This document shows, one piece after another, positions 9,573 through 18,769 of a stretch of 64,000 nucleotides of DNA (position 1 is its first letter; each line of letters begins with the position of its first letter). This DNA comes from Chondromyces crocatus (GTDB taxonomy: Bacteria; Myxococcota_A; Polyangia; Polyangiales; Polyangiaceae), in NCBI RefSeq assembly GCF_001189295.1, contig NZ_CP012159.1:5162525-5226524 (forward strand), read 5' to 3'. Made by a program: the position numbers and the translations under genes. The notes beneath the pieces were generated by a model that saw nothing but the letters and a program-made list of their open reading frames with translations, was not told the origin of the DNA and did not search any database.

Positions 9573-10211
9573 GTGACGGCGCAAAGGCCAGACCTGGAGG
9601 CGGAGCGGCGGCTGTGCGAGCGCGCGGCGCAGGGCGATCGGGTCGCCCTCGGTCAGCTCCTCCGCACCCACGGGCCGGTGCTGTACCGCTCGGTGCTGCT
9701 GCCGCGCCTCGGCTCGGAGGCCGTCGCGCAGGATGCGCTGGCCGAGACATATGCGCGCGTGGTCGAGAAGTTCGGCCAGTTCCAGTGGCAGAACTGCGGA
9801 ATCTATCCGTGGCTCCGGGTGATCGCGTTGCGCATCGCACTCGACATGCTCCGGGCGCGGAAGCGGGAGACGCTCTTCGAGCCGGACGATCTGCAGCGCG
9901 AGATCGATGCCTCCGAGGCAGAGCCATCGGGCCGCGCGGATGTGGAGCTGTGCGAGCAGCGGGATCTCGCGGAGGCGCGGACACGTGTGGAGGTGGCCCT
10001 GGGGCGGTTGAACCCGCGGTATGCCAGCGCGATCCGGTTGCGGGTCCTCGAGGAGCGGCCGAGAGAGGAGGTCGCTCGTGAGCTCGGTGTCACGGTGGCG
10101 ACGTTCGATGTCGTCTTGCACCGGGCGATGACGGCGCTGAAAAAGGCGCTCGGGGCAGGTGTCGTACCGGGCGCGGTGTCCGAGCAGGGCGCGTCCAGGG
10201 AGGCGATGTGA
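9573..10211 (+). CDS. RNA polymerase sigma factor, ECF/sigma-70 family
   Basis: The 212-residue product has the two-domain layout of extracytoplasmic function sigma factors. Region 2 spans about residues 30-105 (SVLLPRLGSEAVAQDALAET, then WLRVIALRIALDMLRARKRE). Region 4 spans about residues 140-195 (LNPRYASAIRLRVLEERPRE, then ELGVTVATFDVVLHRAMTAL, the helix-turn-helix). Such factors redirect RNA polymerase to a small regulon, usually for envelope stress. The start is uncertain: ATG at 9561 would add four residues, but that codon lies inside a likely -10 box, so GTG 9573 is preferred. The stop overlaps the next gene, a predicted membrane protein that is probably its anti-sigma factor. Confidence 0.85.
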   Translation: MTAQRPDLEAERRLCERAAQGDRVALGQLLRTHGPVLYRSVLLPRLGSEAVAQDALAETYARVVEKFGQFQWQNCGIYPWLRVIALRIALDMLRARKRETLFEPDDLQREIDASEAEPSGRADVELCEQRDLAEARTRVEVALGRLNPRYASAIRLRVLEERPREEVARELGVTVATFDVVLHRAMTALKKALGAGVVPGAVSEQGASREAM

Positions 10212-10984
10212 TGAAAGGCGAGCACACCCTGCGGCCTTCCTCGGCGGACGAGCGAGACCTGTCGGCGGACGAGCGCGAACGGATCGAGCGTGACGGCGGC
10301 TTCGAGGAGGCGTTCGGGAGCGATGAGGCGCCGACGGAAGAGGAACTCCGTGAGGCGCAGGCGCTCGCCGATGCGCTGGAGCGCGGTGACGATCCACTGG
10401 CGCGCGCGCTCCGGGTGGCCTCGACGCCGCGCGCGCTCGGGTCGGAAGATCACGAAGTGTTGCTCGCCCGCGCGCTGGGTGACGAAGAGGCGCCCGCGCT
10501 CGATGCCGAGCGTCGCGCCGCCGAGGCGCTTCGCGACTGGCTCGAGGCTCCTCGGGAGCAGCCAGAGGCAAGCTTCGAGGGAGAGGCGGCACTGGTAGGC
10601 GCGCTGCGCGCCGCGAACCGCCCTGCGCCGCTGCTGGAGCTCCGGAACGAAGCGCTCATCGCGCGGGCTCTGGGCCGGCATCGCCGCGCCACGCCGCGCC
10701 GCGTGATCCCGGTGACCATGGCGGCGCTGTCGAGCCTCGCAGCAGCCGCTGCTGCGGTGGCGTTGCTCCTGGTGCAGCAAGCGGACGCTCCTTCTGCCAG
10801 CGCGCCGCTGTCGAGCGCGGCGATCCCGGTGGAGCTGATCCCGTCCCGATCGACGGCCGAGCTGTTCGACCCCGCGTCGCCGTTCCCACGAGAGGGAGGG
10901 GAGACGGCGCGCATCGATCGGATCGCCACGGCCAGGGCGGCGGACCTTCGCTCGAACCGCTATGCTGCGTGGGGGGTACGGTGA
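10211..10984 (+). CDS. Probable anti-sigma factor, single-pass membrane protein
   Basis: The 257-residue product is very acidic and Ala/Glu-rich for its first 155 residues, then has one membrane segment at about residues 170-190 (LSSLAAAAAAVALLLVQQ) and a short extracytoplasmic part of about 65 residues. No zinc-binding HxxxCxxC motif of the ZAS class was seen. The function is inferred from coupling: its ATG shares a base with the stop of the sigma factor gene, and GGGAGG at 10198-10203 is seven bases upstream. A GTG at 10208 is an alternative start. The topology, a cytoplasmic N-terminal domain on one membrane anchor, fits an anti-sigma factor. Confidence 0.55.
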   Translation: MKGEHTLRPSSADERDLSADERERIERDGGFEEAFGSDEAPTEEELREAQALADALERGDDPLARALRVASTPRALGSEDHEVLLARALGDEEAPALDAERRAAEALRDWLEAPREQPEASFEGEAALVGALRAANRPAPLLELRNEALIARALGRHRRATPRRVIPVTMAALSSLAAAAAAVALLLVQQADAPSASAPLSSAAIPVELIPSRSTAELFDPASPFPREGGETARIDRIATARAADLRSNRYAAWGVR

Positions 10985-11586
10985 TGCGCCGCGCCAGGTC
11001 TCTCGCCAGCGTCGCTCTCCTCGTCGTCTCGCTCGCAGGGTGCGGAAAGAAGCACTCCGATGCTCCGGCCGGGACCACGGCGGCCGTCTCGTGCACTCCC
11101 TGCGAGGGAGCCTCCCCGGTGGTGGATCCCACCTTGCTCGCCTTTCTTTCGAAGGCGCGTGCCGCGCATCACCGCGCTGATCTCGCGCTCGAGGCGCGGG
11201 ATCAGGACGGGGCCATTCGCGCGCTCGAGGCGCTCGGCGCGGGGCATGCTCCTCCAGGCCGTCCCTCCGAGGTCGCCGAGGTGATGGCCGACACGCACGC
11301 GCGGCTGGCGGATCTGCGAAGCGGGAAGGGCGATTTCGACGCCGCGGAGCGAGAGCTGGAGGCTGGGCTCGCGCTTGCGGTCGAGACCACGCACTTCCGG
11401 GGGCACCTCATCGAGGTCCGTGGCCTGGTCGAGGAGCGACGATCCAGGGCGCTCGCTGCGCGCGGCGAGCTCGAGGCCGCCGAGCGTGCTCGAAAAGCAG
11501 CGGTCGCTGCGTATGAAGCGGCGATTGCCATCCAGGATCAGGTGATCGCCGACGCGCTCGAGTCAGCCTCGGAAAAGCCGCGCTGA
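10984..11586 (+). CDS. Putative lipoprotein with helical repeats in the sigma factor operon
   Basis: The 200-residue product starts with a lipoprotein signal peptide ending in SLAGC, so Cys20 is the predicted lipid-bearing residue. After a Cys-containing segment (CTPCEG) the rest is Ala/Glu/Arg-rich helix resembling tetratricopeptide-type repeats, for example KGDFDAAERELEAGLALAVE. The ATG shares one base with the stop of the anti-sigma-like gene, the same coupling as at the previous junction, so the three genes form one operon. It may be an envelope sensor or effector for the sigma pathway. No specific function is recognisable. Confidence 0.65.
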   Translation: MRRARSLASVALLVVSLAGCGKKHSDAPAGTTAAVSCTPCEGASPVVDPTLLAFLSKARAAHHRADLALEARDQDGAIRALEALGAGHAPPGRPSEVAEVMADTHARLADLRSGKGDFDAAERELEAGLALAVETTHFRGHLIEVRGLVEERRSRALAARGELEAAERARKAAVAAYEAAIAIQDQVIADALESASEKPR

Positions 11587-11708
11587 TCCTCCGCGCTCCC
11601 CTCGGCAGGGGGTGATGCCCTGGAACGGCGGGGGGTGATGCCTTGAAAACTCCTTCCGGGACAGGGGCTTACCCCGCTAGACTGCCGTCCAGGAGCAGCC
11701 CTGCCCCG

Positions 11709-13325
11709 ATGAGCGTTCGTGTCCCAAGACCCCAGCCGGGGTGTGATCTGCGGTCTCTTCCGCTGACCCCTGCCGAGGCATTTCTCCTGTCCAGAATCGA
11801 CGGTACGCTCAACGAGCGGGATCTCGCCGCGATCACGGGGATGCCGTCGAGTGCGGTCGAAGAATCGCTCCAGCGTTTGCACGAGCTGGGCGCCATTCAC
11901 CTCGAAGGTGCGGTGATCGGGCGTACCTCTGCGTCCCCTGCGGGTCCCGCACATCGGCCCACGCCGTCACCGTCTTCGGCGGCGGTACCGCCGCCCGCGC
12001 CGCCTCCTGCGGCTCCAGGCGGCGTGTCGGCTGCTGCCACCCACCGTGCGCCGGCGGCTCCTGTGATCAACCCCGCCGATCTGGCCGAGCAGGTCGATCT
12101 CTCGCCCGAGAAGCGGCTTCGCATTCTGGACCTGCATCAGCGGCTCGAGCTCCTCACGCACTACGAGCTGCTCGGCGTTCCGGAAGCGGCCGACAAGAAG
12201 CAGATCAAGGCTGCGTACTATGCGCTCGCCCCCGAATTCCATCCCGACACGTACTTCCGGAAGCAGCTCGGGAGCTACAAGCAGAAGATCGAGACGCTGT
12301 TCAACCGGATCACGGTGGCGCACGACGTCCTGACGACGAAGGCCAAGCGCGCGGAGTATGACGAGTATCTCGTCCAGTCCCGTGCGAACCAGCAGATGGC
12401 GACGATGATGGACGCTTCGAGGGATGTCGCGCGCATCGCCTCGGCCGTGGACGCCTCGGCCGAGGCTGCCGTGGTGAGCCCTGCTCCTGCGGCGGCGCAT
12501 CCTGCGGCCCCGGCTCGTCCAGCCGCAGCTCCTGGGCAGCCGCCGCCGAAGCCGAGTTCTCCCAGCATGCCGGCGATCACCACGAAGGAGCGCCGCGAAC
12601 TGCTGGCCCGCAAGCTGGGTGGAGCTCTCCGTCGCCCTTCATCGATGACCATGCAGGCCGTCAAGCCACCTGCTGCCGGCGCCTCCGTCCCTCTGGACCG
12701 CCCCTCCGAGCCAGGACCTTCGCCCGAGTCGGCGCGCGCCGCCGAGGTTCTGAAGGACCGCTACGATCATGCCCGCAGCGAGGCCGCCCGCCTCCAGATC
12801 GAGCGTTACGTCGCGCTCGGTCGCGGAGCGCTGGAGCGTGAGGACTTTGCGAGCGCTGCCAATGCCTACCGCATTGCGGCCTCGCTCGCGCCCGATGACG
12901 AAGCGCTCCAGAGAGCGTGCGCCGAGGTCCAGCGGCTGGCAGCGGCCGCCCTGGCGGAGGGGTACCTCAAGCAGGCGCAGTATGAAGAGAACCACGAGCG
13001 CTGGGAGGACGCCTCCTTGAGCTACGTCAAGGTGTGTGCGGGCAGACCTGACGACCCCGCCCCACATGAACGAGCCGCCTTCACCTTGCTGAAAGCGGGC
13101 AGCAATACCCGGCGGGCGGTCGAGTTCGCCCGACGCGCGGTCGAACTCTCCCCGGAAGCTCCGGAGATGCGCCTCACACTCGCGCGGGCTTACGCGATCG
13201 TGGGCCTCGGGAAGAGCGCGAGCGGCGAGCTTGCGCGTGCGGCGGAGCTGGCCAAGGCTGACGCGCGACTTCGTGAACTGGTGGCGCAGACACGAGAGCA
13301 AATTCGGCAAGGGAAGCCGATCTAG
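11709..13325 (+). CDS. J-domain/TPR protein with N-terminal FLLSRIDG domain
   Basis: The 538-residue product has three parts. Residues about 18-65 form a small helical, winged-helix-like domain (PLTPAEAFLLSRIDGTLNER). A Pro/Ala linker leads to a J domain at about residues 150-220, with YELLGVPEAADKKQIKAAYY and the Hsp70-stimulating tripeptide HPD at 178-180. After a second Ala/Pro linker, residues about 355-535 form TPR-like helical repeats. It is therefore a class C co-chaperone and should stimulate an Hsp70. A dnaK paralogue follows 212 bases downstream. A related FLLSxIDG domain reappears at the C terminus of the third gene of the cluster. The ATG at 11709 was chosen because TAGACT (possible -10) and AGGAG at 11691-11695 precede it; the open frame extends 22 codons further. 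Confidence 0.8.
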   Translation: MSVRVPRPQPGCDLRSLPLTPAEAFLLSRIDGTLNERDLAAITGMPSSAVEESLQRLHELGAIHLEGAVIGRTSASPAGPAHRPTPSPSSAAVPPPAPPPAAPGGVSAAATHRAPAAPVINPADLAEQVDLSPEKRLRILDLHQRLELLTHYELLGVPEAADKKQIKAAYYALAPEFHPDTYFRKQLGSYKQKIETLFNRITVAHDVLTTKAKRAEYDEYLVQSRANQQMATMMDASRDVARIASAVDASAEAAVVSPAPAAAHPAAPARPAAAPGQPPPKPSSPSMPAITTKERRELLARKLGGALRRPSSMTMQAVKPPAAGASVPLDRPSEPGPSPESARAAEVLKDRYDHARSEAARLQIERYVALGRGALEREDFASAANAYRIAASLAPDDEALQRACAEVQRLAAAALAEGYLKQAQYEENHERWEDASLSYVKVCAGRPDDPAPHERAAFTLLKAGSNTRRAVEFARRAVELSPEAPEMRLTLARAYAIVGLGKSASGELARAAELAKADARLRELVAQTREQIRQGKPI

Positions 13326-13361
13326 CCGGCTCCCCAACCCGGCCCGGGTGCGACGGGAATT

Positions 13362-13379
13362 CCACCCACGGCCGGGTGG
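13362..13379 (+). terminator. Short hairpin after the J-domain gene
   Basis: CCACCC at 13362-13367 pairs with GGGTGG at 13374-13379 around a six-base loop, 37 bases past the stop. There is no U-tract. It may attenuate transcription before the DnaK gene, but the signal is weak. Confidence 0.25.
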
Positions 13380-13537
13380 CGCCTGCCCATCGTCCATCCT
13401 CGCCTTCCAAGCCGGGTGTCGCCTTTCTCTCGGCGCCTGGTAAGAATGGCTGGGGCTCTGGCCCGAGGACGTTCTAGATTGGGTTGCTTCAGCGGCGTCT
13501 GAAAGACCGCGGAGACAGGACAGGAGCAACGAACCTC

Positions 13538-15367
13538 ATGGATCGTGTCATCGGCATCGACCTCGGCACCACGAATTCGTGCGTCGCCATCGTCGAGGAT
13601 GGCGTCCCCACGGTCATCCCCAACCGGGGAGGGTACAAGACCACGCCTTCCATGGTCGCCATCACCGAGGCCGGCAAGCGTCTCGTCGGCCACATCGCCA
13701 AGCGTCAGGCCATCACGAACGCCGAGAACACCGTCTACGCCGCGAAACGGCTGATCGGGCGCAAGTTCTCGTCGCCACAGGTCAAGAACGCGATCCTCAC
13801 GGCCTCGTACAAGATCGTCGAGGGGCCGCATGGCGACGTGCGCATCCAGCTCCGAGACCGGCCTTACTCCGTCCCCGAGATCAGCGCGATGGTGCTGCAG
13901 GAGATGAAGCTCTTCGCCGAGGACTACCTCAGCGAGACCGTCTCCAAGGCGGTGATCACCGTCCCGGCCTACTTCAACGACAACCAGCGTCAGGCCACGA
14001 AGGACGCCGGCACCATCGCGGGACTCGACGTCATCCGGATCGTCAACGAGCCCACCGCCGCTGCGCTCGCGTACGGCTTCGGCAAGCACATCGACAAGAC
14101 GATCGCCGTCTTCGATCTCGGGGGTGGCACGTTCGACATCTCCGTCCTCGAGATCAGCGCCGGGGGCGTGTTCAAGGTCATCGCCACCGCCGGGGATACG
14201 TTCCTCGGGGGCGAGGACTTCGATGCGCGGATCATCGACTGGCTCGTTCAAGGCTTCCAGGAGAGCCACGAGGTGGATCTGCGCCAGGACCGCATGGCGC
14301 TCCAGCGCCTCAAGGACGCTGCCGAGAAGGCCAAGTGCGAGCTCAGCGCCGTGCTGGAGACCGAGGTCAACCTCCCGTTCATCATCTCCAACGCCCGCAA
14401 CGAGGCGCTACATCTGCAGCGCAGCCTGAGCCGCGCGACGCTCGAGCAGCTCTGCGAGGATCTGGTGGAGCGCTGCGTGGAGATCTGCGCCCAGACGCTC
14501 GATGACGCTCGGCTCGAGAAGGACGAGATCGAGGAGGTCATCCTCGTCGGTGGGATGACCCGGATGCCGAGAGTTCAGCAGTCCGTGCGTGATTTCTTCG
14601 AGCGTGAGCCCTGCAAGGGGGTCCACCCGGATGAGGTCGTCGCGCTGGGAGCTGCGGTGCAAGGGTCCGCCCTCGTCGACGAGTCGAAGCAGATGATCTT
14701 GCTCGACGTCACGCCTCACGCCCTCGGGATCATGACCTTCGGATCGCAGTTCGAGGAGTTGATCCCGCAGAACACGACCGTGCCCACGAGCCGGTCCAAG
14801 ATCTTCACCACGAGCCGCGACAACCAGACGGCCGTGAAGATCCTGGTGATGCAGGGCGAGAGCCAGAACGCGCCCGACAATGATCTCCTCGGTGAGTTCA
14901 TCCTCACGGGTCTTCGTCGCGCCGCCAAGGGGCAGGTCGAGATCGAGGTGACCTTCGAGATCAACAGCGATGGCATCGTGTCGGTCAGCGCGCGGGATCT
15001 CGAGACGAACCTGCACCAGTCCATCCAGGTTACTGCCTCCAGTGGTCTCACGAAGGAGGAAGTCCATCAGATGATGGAGGACGCGCAGGAGTACCTGGTC
15101 GACCGTCGGGCGAACGATCAGTTCGAGGGCGTGCGGCAGGAGGCCGAGCGCCTCATCGCGGAAATCGAGCGGATGTTCCCGCAGGTGGAGCAGATCGTCG
15201 CGTCCAGCGATTTCGGACGCGACGCCATCGGCAAGGCCCGTGGCATCGTCGAACGCTCACGCTCCGCGATCGGCAAGCGAGATGCCGCAGCCGTCAAAGA
15301 GCACATGGAAGCCCTCACCCGGACTCACCGCATGTTCAAGGGTGTCGTGGCCAGGCCCAACGGTTGA
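13538..15367 (+). CDS. DnaK-family Hsp70 chaperone (paralogue)
   Basis: The 609-residue protein is a full Hsp70. The ATPase domain carries [18 protein letters not shown] at the N terminus, [45 protein letters not shown] and [11 protein letters not shown]. The substrate-binding beta domain starts near residue 395 and is followed by a shortened helical lid. It lacks the acidic EEVD-like tail and is about 30 residues shorter than E. coli DnaK. It is probably a specialised paralogue, because grpE is absent and its neighbours are an unusual J-domain/TPR protein upstream and a domain-sharing partner downstream. The ATG at 13538 is chosen for the direct onset of the conserved N terminus, with AGGAG at 13522-13526. 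Confidence 0.92.
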   Translation: MDRVIGIDLGTTNSCVAIVEDGVPTVIPNRGGYKTTPSMVAITEAGKRLVGHIAKRQAITNAENTVYAAKRLIGRKFSSPQVKNAILTASYKIVEGPHGDVRIQLRDRPYSVPEISAMVLQEMKLFAEDYLSETVSKAVITVPAYFNDNQRQATKDAGTIAGLDVIRIVNEPTAAALAYGFGKHIDKTIAVFDLGGGTFDISVLEISAGGVFKVIATAGDTFLGGEDFDARIIDWLVQGFQESHEVDLRQDRMALQRLKDAAEKAKCELSAVLETEVNLPFIISNARNEALHLQRSLSRATLEQLCEDLVERCVEICAQTLDDARLEKDEIEEVILVGGMTRMPRVQQSVRDFFEREPCKGVHPDEVVALGAAVQGSALVDESKQMILLDVTPHALGIMTFGSQFEELIPQNTTVPTSRSKIFTTSRDNQTAVKILVMQGESQNAPDNDLLGEFILTGLRRAAKGQVEIEVTFEINSDGIVSVSARDLETNLHQSIQVTASSGLTKEEVHQMMEDAQEYLVDRRANDQFEGVRQEAERLIAEIERMFPQVEQIVASSDFGRDAIGKARGIVERSRSAIGKRDAAAVKEHMEALTRTHRMFKGVVARPNG

Positions 15368-15394
15368 GGAGGGGGAGCTTGATAAGGGACCGTC

Positions 15395-16714
15395 ATGCAG
15401 TCGGCGCCGCCTGATCCCGAGGGCCTGGACTCTGCCTGGGACGAGGACGAGGACGACGCCCCCGAGGACGAGTCCACGCGGCTCATCGACTCGAAGGAGC
15501 TCTTCGAGCGTGCGGGCTTCACCATGGATGAGGCCACGGCGGACGAACCACCGGCGCGCGCGCGCAGCGGTCGGATCACGGCACGTGCTCCCACGGAGGA
15601 GTACCGCGCTCACGTGAGCCGCGCCCGTCCTTCGGGCTCGCACGAGACGCCGAACGTTCCCCAGGTAAAGCCGGTCTCGGTGGCGCCTTCCGTGGGCGAT
15701 AGTTACGAAGACACGCTGGAAGCTTTGCTCAAGGAGCAAGCCATCCAGTTCGAGCCTGACGGACCAGGTGCCTCGTCGCGCCGCGAACCAGTGGCTGGAA
15801 TCGGGGCGGTGGAGTCGTCCTCGGTCGCCGGTGATGACGAGCTGTTCGGCGGACTCGAGCCGCCCATCACGGGGCCAGTAGCCCGCGAAGCGGCGCGTGT
15901 TCAAGAGCGTCCTCCGGTGGACATCGACCTCGAACTCGGGTTCGACGTCCCCTCGTTCGACACGTCCGCGTCCGAGATTCCAGCGGCGTTTCCGACGCCG
16001 ATCCCCGGCTCCTTTCCTCCAGCGACCCCTCCCCCGGGGACCCTCCGCCTCGGTCTCATCGAAGACGAGTTCGACCCGCTCAATGCCCTCGATGTGAGCA
16101 GCGAGCGACACATTCCGCCCCCGGTCGTCTCTGGACGGGTACCAGTGCTTCGTGGTGGTGAGGGGCCCCAGGCTCATGCTCCCACGCTGATCCCAGGGGC
16201 GTGGCCACCTCCCAGGCCTTCACAGCCGGTGAGCGCCGTACCACCAGAGGCCAGGCTCGTCGCCTACGCGCCAGCGCCAGCGCCACTCCCCTCGACCCCC
16301 ATCCCGCTCCCCTCGGTGCCTCCGGTCGACGATCGGCGGCGGCAGATGCTCCAGCGGTTCGAGGCAGGGGACTACAGCTCCGCCCTCGTCCTCGCCGAGT
16401 CCCTCCTCGACGAGACGCCGGACGATCCGACCCTGCGTCGTTACGCTGACAGCTGTAATGAGATGCTGCGTCAGATGTACCGATCCCGGATCGGTGACGG
16501 CTCTCAGGTACTTCGTATTGCCATCTCCAATGAAGAGATTCGCTCCCTGAATCTCGATCATCGCGCCGGCTTTCTTCTCTCCTGCATCGACGGCATGAGT
16601 TCAATCGACGATGTCCTCGATGTGTCCGGGATGCGTGAACTGGAGGCTCTCCGGATTCTCTACGAGCTGGTGCAAGAGAACATCGTCACGCCCTGCGACG
16701 ATCTCCTGCGCTGA
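15395..16714 (+). CDS. Unknown protein with C-terminal FLLSCIDG domain, linked to the DnaK cluster
   Basis: The 439-residue product is not recognised as a whole. Its N-terminal 320 residues are acidic and Pro/Ser-rich with little predicted order. Residues about 322-365 form a TPR-like helical hairpin (RRQMLQRFEAGDYSSALVLA). The last 70 residues (LNLDHRAGFLLSCIDGMSSI, then DDVLDVSGM and LRILYELVQENIV) match position by position the N-terminal domain of the J-domain protein at 11709-13325. The shared small helical domain, the spacing of only 27 bases after the DnaK stop and the common strand suggest a substrate adaptor or regulator of this Hsp70 system. No signal peptide or membrane segment was seen. 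Confidence 0.6.
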   Translation: MQSAPPDPEGLDSAWDEDEDDAPEDESTRLIDSKELFERAGFTMDEATADEPPARARSGRITARAPTEEYRAHVSRARPSGSHETPNVPQVKPVSVAPSVGDSYEDTLEALLKEQAIQFEPDGPGASSRREPVAGIGAVESSSVAGDDELFGGLEPPITGPVAREAARVQERPPVDIDLELGFDVPSFDTSASEIPAAFPTPIPGSFPPATPPPGTLRLGLIEDEFDPLNALDVSSERHIPPPVVSGRVPVLRGGEGPQAHAPTLIPGAWPPPRPSQPVSAVPPEARLVAYAPAPAPLPSTPIPLPSVPPVDDRRRQMLQRFEAGDYSSALVLAESLLDETPDDPTLRRYADSCNEMLRQMYRSRIGDGSQVLRIAISNEEIRSLNLDHRAGFLLSCIDGMSSIDDVLDVSGMRELEALRILYELVQENIVTPCDDLLR

Positions 16715-16723
16715 GGGAGCGTC

Positions 16724-18769
16724 ATGCGGAGCGCTCTCCAGGTCGCTGGGGGCCTTGTCCTGGCCTTCTCCGCCGCTCAGGGGGCCAGGCTCCTGCCTCG
16801 GATCACCCCGGTGCTCCGGCCTCTGGAGGAGGGCGCTGGCGCGTTCGTTCACGCCCCCTCGGCAAACCTGCCTGATGTGGCGAATGCGCCGACCGAGACG
16901 GGCTCGGGCCGCCCGGGAGCGCTTCCTCCTTTCGATGGACGCCTCGCCGAGCACGCGACCTCGGTGGCCAGCTATACGCTTCGAGCGCAGCTCGATCCTG
17001 TCGCCCACGTCATCCAGGGAGAGGGGACGCTCGCCTGGCAGAACACGTCTCGGGTGCCTCAGGAGGCAATCTACATCCACCTGTACCTGAACGCCTTCAA
17101 GAGCCAGCACTCCGTCTTTCAGCGCGCTGCGCTCGACGGCTTTCGCGGAGAGGCCAGACCTGGTGAGCACGGCTGGATCGACGTGACCAGGTTTGCCGTC
17201 CGCGAGATGGATGGGATCGATGTCTGGCCCGGCGCACTCGCCACGTCGCCCGATGATCCGCACGACCAGACGGACATCCGCGTTGCCCTTCCGCGACCCG
17301 TCGCTCCAGGCGAGCAGCTCACCATCGATCTCGCGTGGAAGGCGCACCTGCCGCCCATCGTCCTGCGCACCGGCTACCACCGGAGCTTTCACATGGTCGC
17401 GCAGTGGTTTCCGAAGATCGCGCGCCTGGAACCCGATGGCCGCTGGGCGCACTTTCCGTTTCACCGACTCTCGGAGTTTCACGCGGACTTCGGGAGCTAC
17501 GATGTGACCGTCGATGCTCCCGCGACCTTCGTGGTCGGCGCGACGGGTCACCTCGAGTCCGAGGTCCGGAGAGGCGATCGCATCGAGCGGCGCTATCTCC
17601 AGGCGGATGTCCATGACTTCGCCTTCGCAGCCTGGGACCACTTCCGAGAGAAGACCGCCACCACTTCGGAAGGGGTCGTCCTCCGCTGTCTTTACCCTGC
17701 CGGGCACGACGCGCAGGCGGCTCTCCAGCTCGAGCTTGCGCGTTTCGGCCTCCTCCACTTCGGAGAGCTTTTCGGGCGTTATCCCTACCGGACGTTGACC
17801 CTGGTCCATCCGCCGGCAGGCGCGACCGAGGCCGGCGGGATGGAATACCCGACCCTCATCACGACCGGCGGCACGTGGGACACCCTGTTCCATGGCGACC
17901 AAGGCCTCGCCAGCCTCACCCTGCACGAGATCGCGCATCAGTGGTTCTATGGCCTCGTTGCCACCGACGAGCACCGGTTCCCTTTCCTCGATGAGGGCCT
18001 CACCACCTGGGCCGAGGCCGACGCTCTCCGCACGCTTTACGGTCCAGGTTCCTACTTTTCGCGTGGCGGTTTGCAGATCGACGCGTCGACTGTCCACCGC
18101 CTCGGTGCGCTCGAGTCGAGCGCTGATGGTCCGCTCGGTCAATCCGCCGCCGGGTTCCTGTCGGGGACCGAGTACGGCAACCAGGTCTATGCGCGCATGG
18201 CGACCTTGCTCGCGACGCTCGGTCGGGTCTACGGGGACGAGGTCGTGCGCGCCGCCGTTGGACGGTACGCGCGCACCTTCCGCTTCGCCCACCCCACGCC
18301 GGAGGATCTCCTCGGCGTCATGCGTGAGGTCGCTGGTCCCACCGCGGCTGAAGCGCTTCGTTCGGTCCTCTTCGACGGGGCTCGCGTCGACTACGCGATC
18401 ACCGAGATCCAGCCCCATGCACCCGAGCCGCTCCCTGGAGTGGGTGCCGGCACCGCATCTCCCGCCTACACCGGGCTCGTCGTCGTCCGGCGTCGCGGTT
18501 CCCTCGTCCTCCCCGTCGACGTCGTGTTTCATGCTGCGGATGGCAGCACGCAGCGCGTTCGCTGGGAGGCCACCGAGCGTGCTGCGCGCATCGTCTATCA
18601 GGGCTCATCTCCTCTCGTTGCTGCCGTCGTCGATCCCGAGCGCCGCGTCCTTCTCGACGAGGATCTCACCAACAACGCTCGGAGCCTGCGCCCTCGGTGG
18701 GTCGCGCCCCGCGTCCTCGAACGCGCGACCTTCGCTGCAGGCGCCGCCCTCTGGACGATCGGCCCGTGA
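16724..18769 (+). CDS. M1-family zinc metallopeptidase (aminopeptidase N-like), exported
   Basis: The 681-residue protein begins with a hydrophobic signal or anchor (LQVAGGLVLAFSAAQGARLL). Beta-rich M1 N-terminal strands follow, and then the catalytic domain. The gluzincin zinc site is intact: HEIAHQW with His401, Glu402 and His405, and Glu424 in LDEGLTTWAE, giving exact HExxH-18-E spacing. The substrate motif is GGMEYP in place of GAMEN. After the catalytic core come helical and beta segments ending near residue 650. It should remove N-terminal residues from peptides outside the cytoplasm. The start lies nine bases after the preceding stop with GGGAG between, and its stop overlaps the next gene by GTGA, so it is part of the chaperone-cluster transcription unit. 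Confidence 0.9.
   Translation: MRSALQVAGGLVLAFSAAQGARLLPRITPVLRPLEEGAGAFVHAPSANLPDVANAPTETGSGRPGALPPFDGRLAEHATSVASYTLRAQLDPVAHVIQGEGTLAWQNTSRVPQEAIYIHLYLNAFKSQHSVFQRAALDGFRGEARPGEHGWIDVTRFAVREMDGIDVWPGALATSPDDPHDQTDIRVALPRPVAPGEQLTIDLAWKAHLPPIVLRTGYHRSFHMVAQWFPKIARLEPDGRWAHFPFHRLSEFHADFGSYDVTVDAPATFVVGATGHLESEVRRGDRIERRYLQADVHDFAFAAWDHFREKTATTSEGVVLRCLYPAGHDAQAALQLELARFGLLHFGELFGRYPYRTLTLVHPPAGATEAGGMEYPTLITTGGTWDTLFHGDQGLASLTLHEIAHQWFYGLVATDEHRFPFLDEGLTTWAEADALRTLYGPGSYFSRGGLQIDASTVHRLGALESSADGPLGQSAAGFLSGTEYGNQVYARMATLLATLGRVYGDEVVRAAVGRYARTFRFAHPTPEDLLGVMREVAGPTAAEALRSVLFDGARVDYAITEIQPHAPEPLPGVGAGTASPAYTGLVVVRRRGSLVLPVDVVFHAADGSTQRVRWEATERAARIVYQGSSPLVAAVVDPERRVLLDEDLTNNARSLRPRWVAPRVLERATFAAGAALWTIGP

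Noticed and set aside
13475-13480. TAGATT as a -10 box for the DnaK paralogue
   Set aside because: No acceptable -35 at 16-18 bases upstream and no heat-shock promoter pattern was found, so it was not listed.
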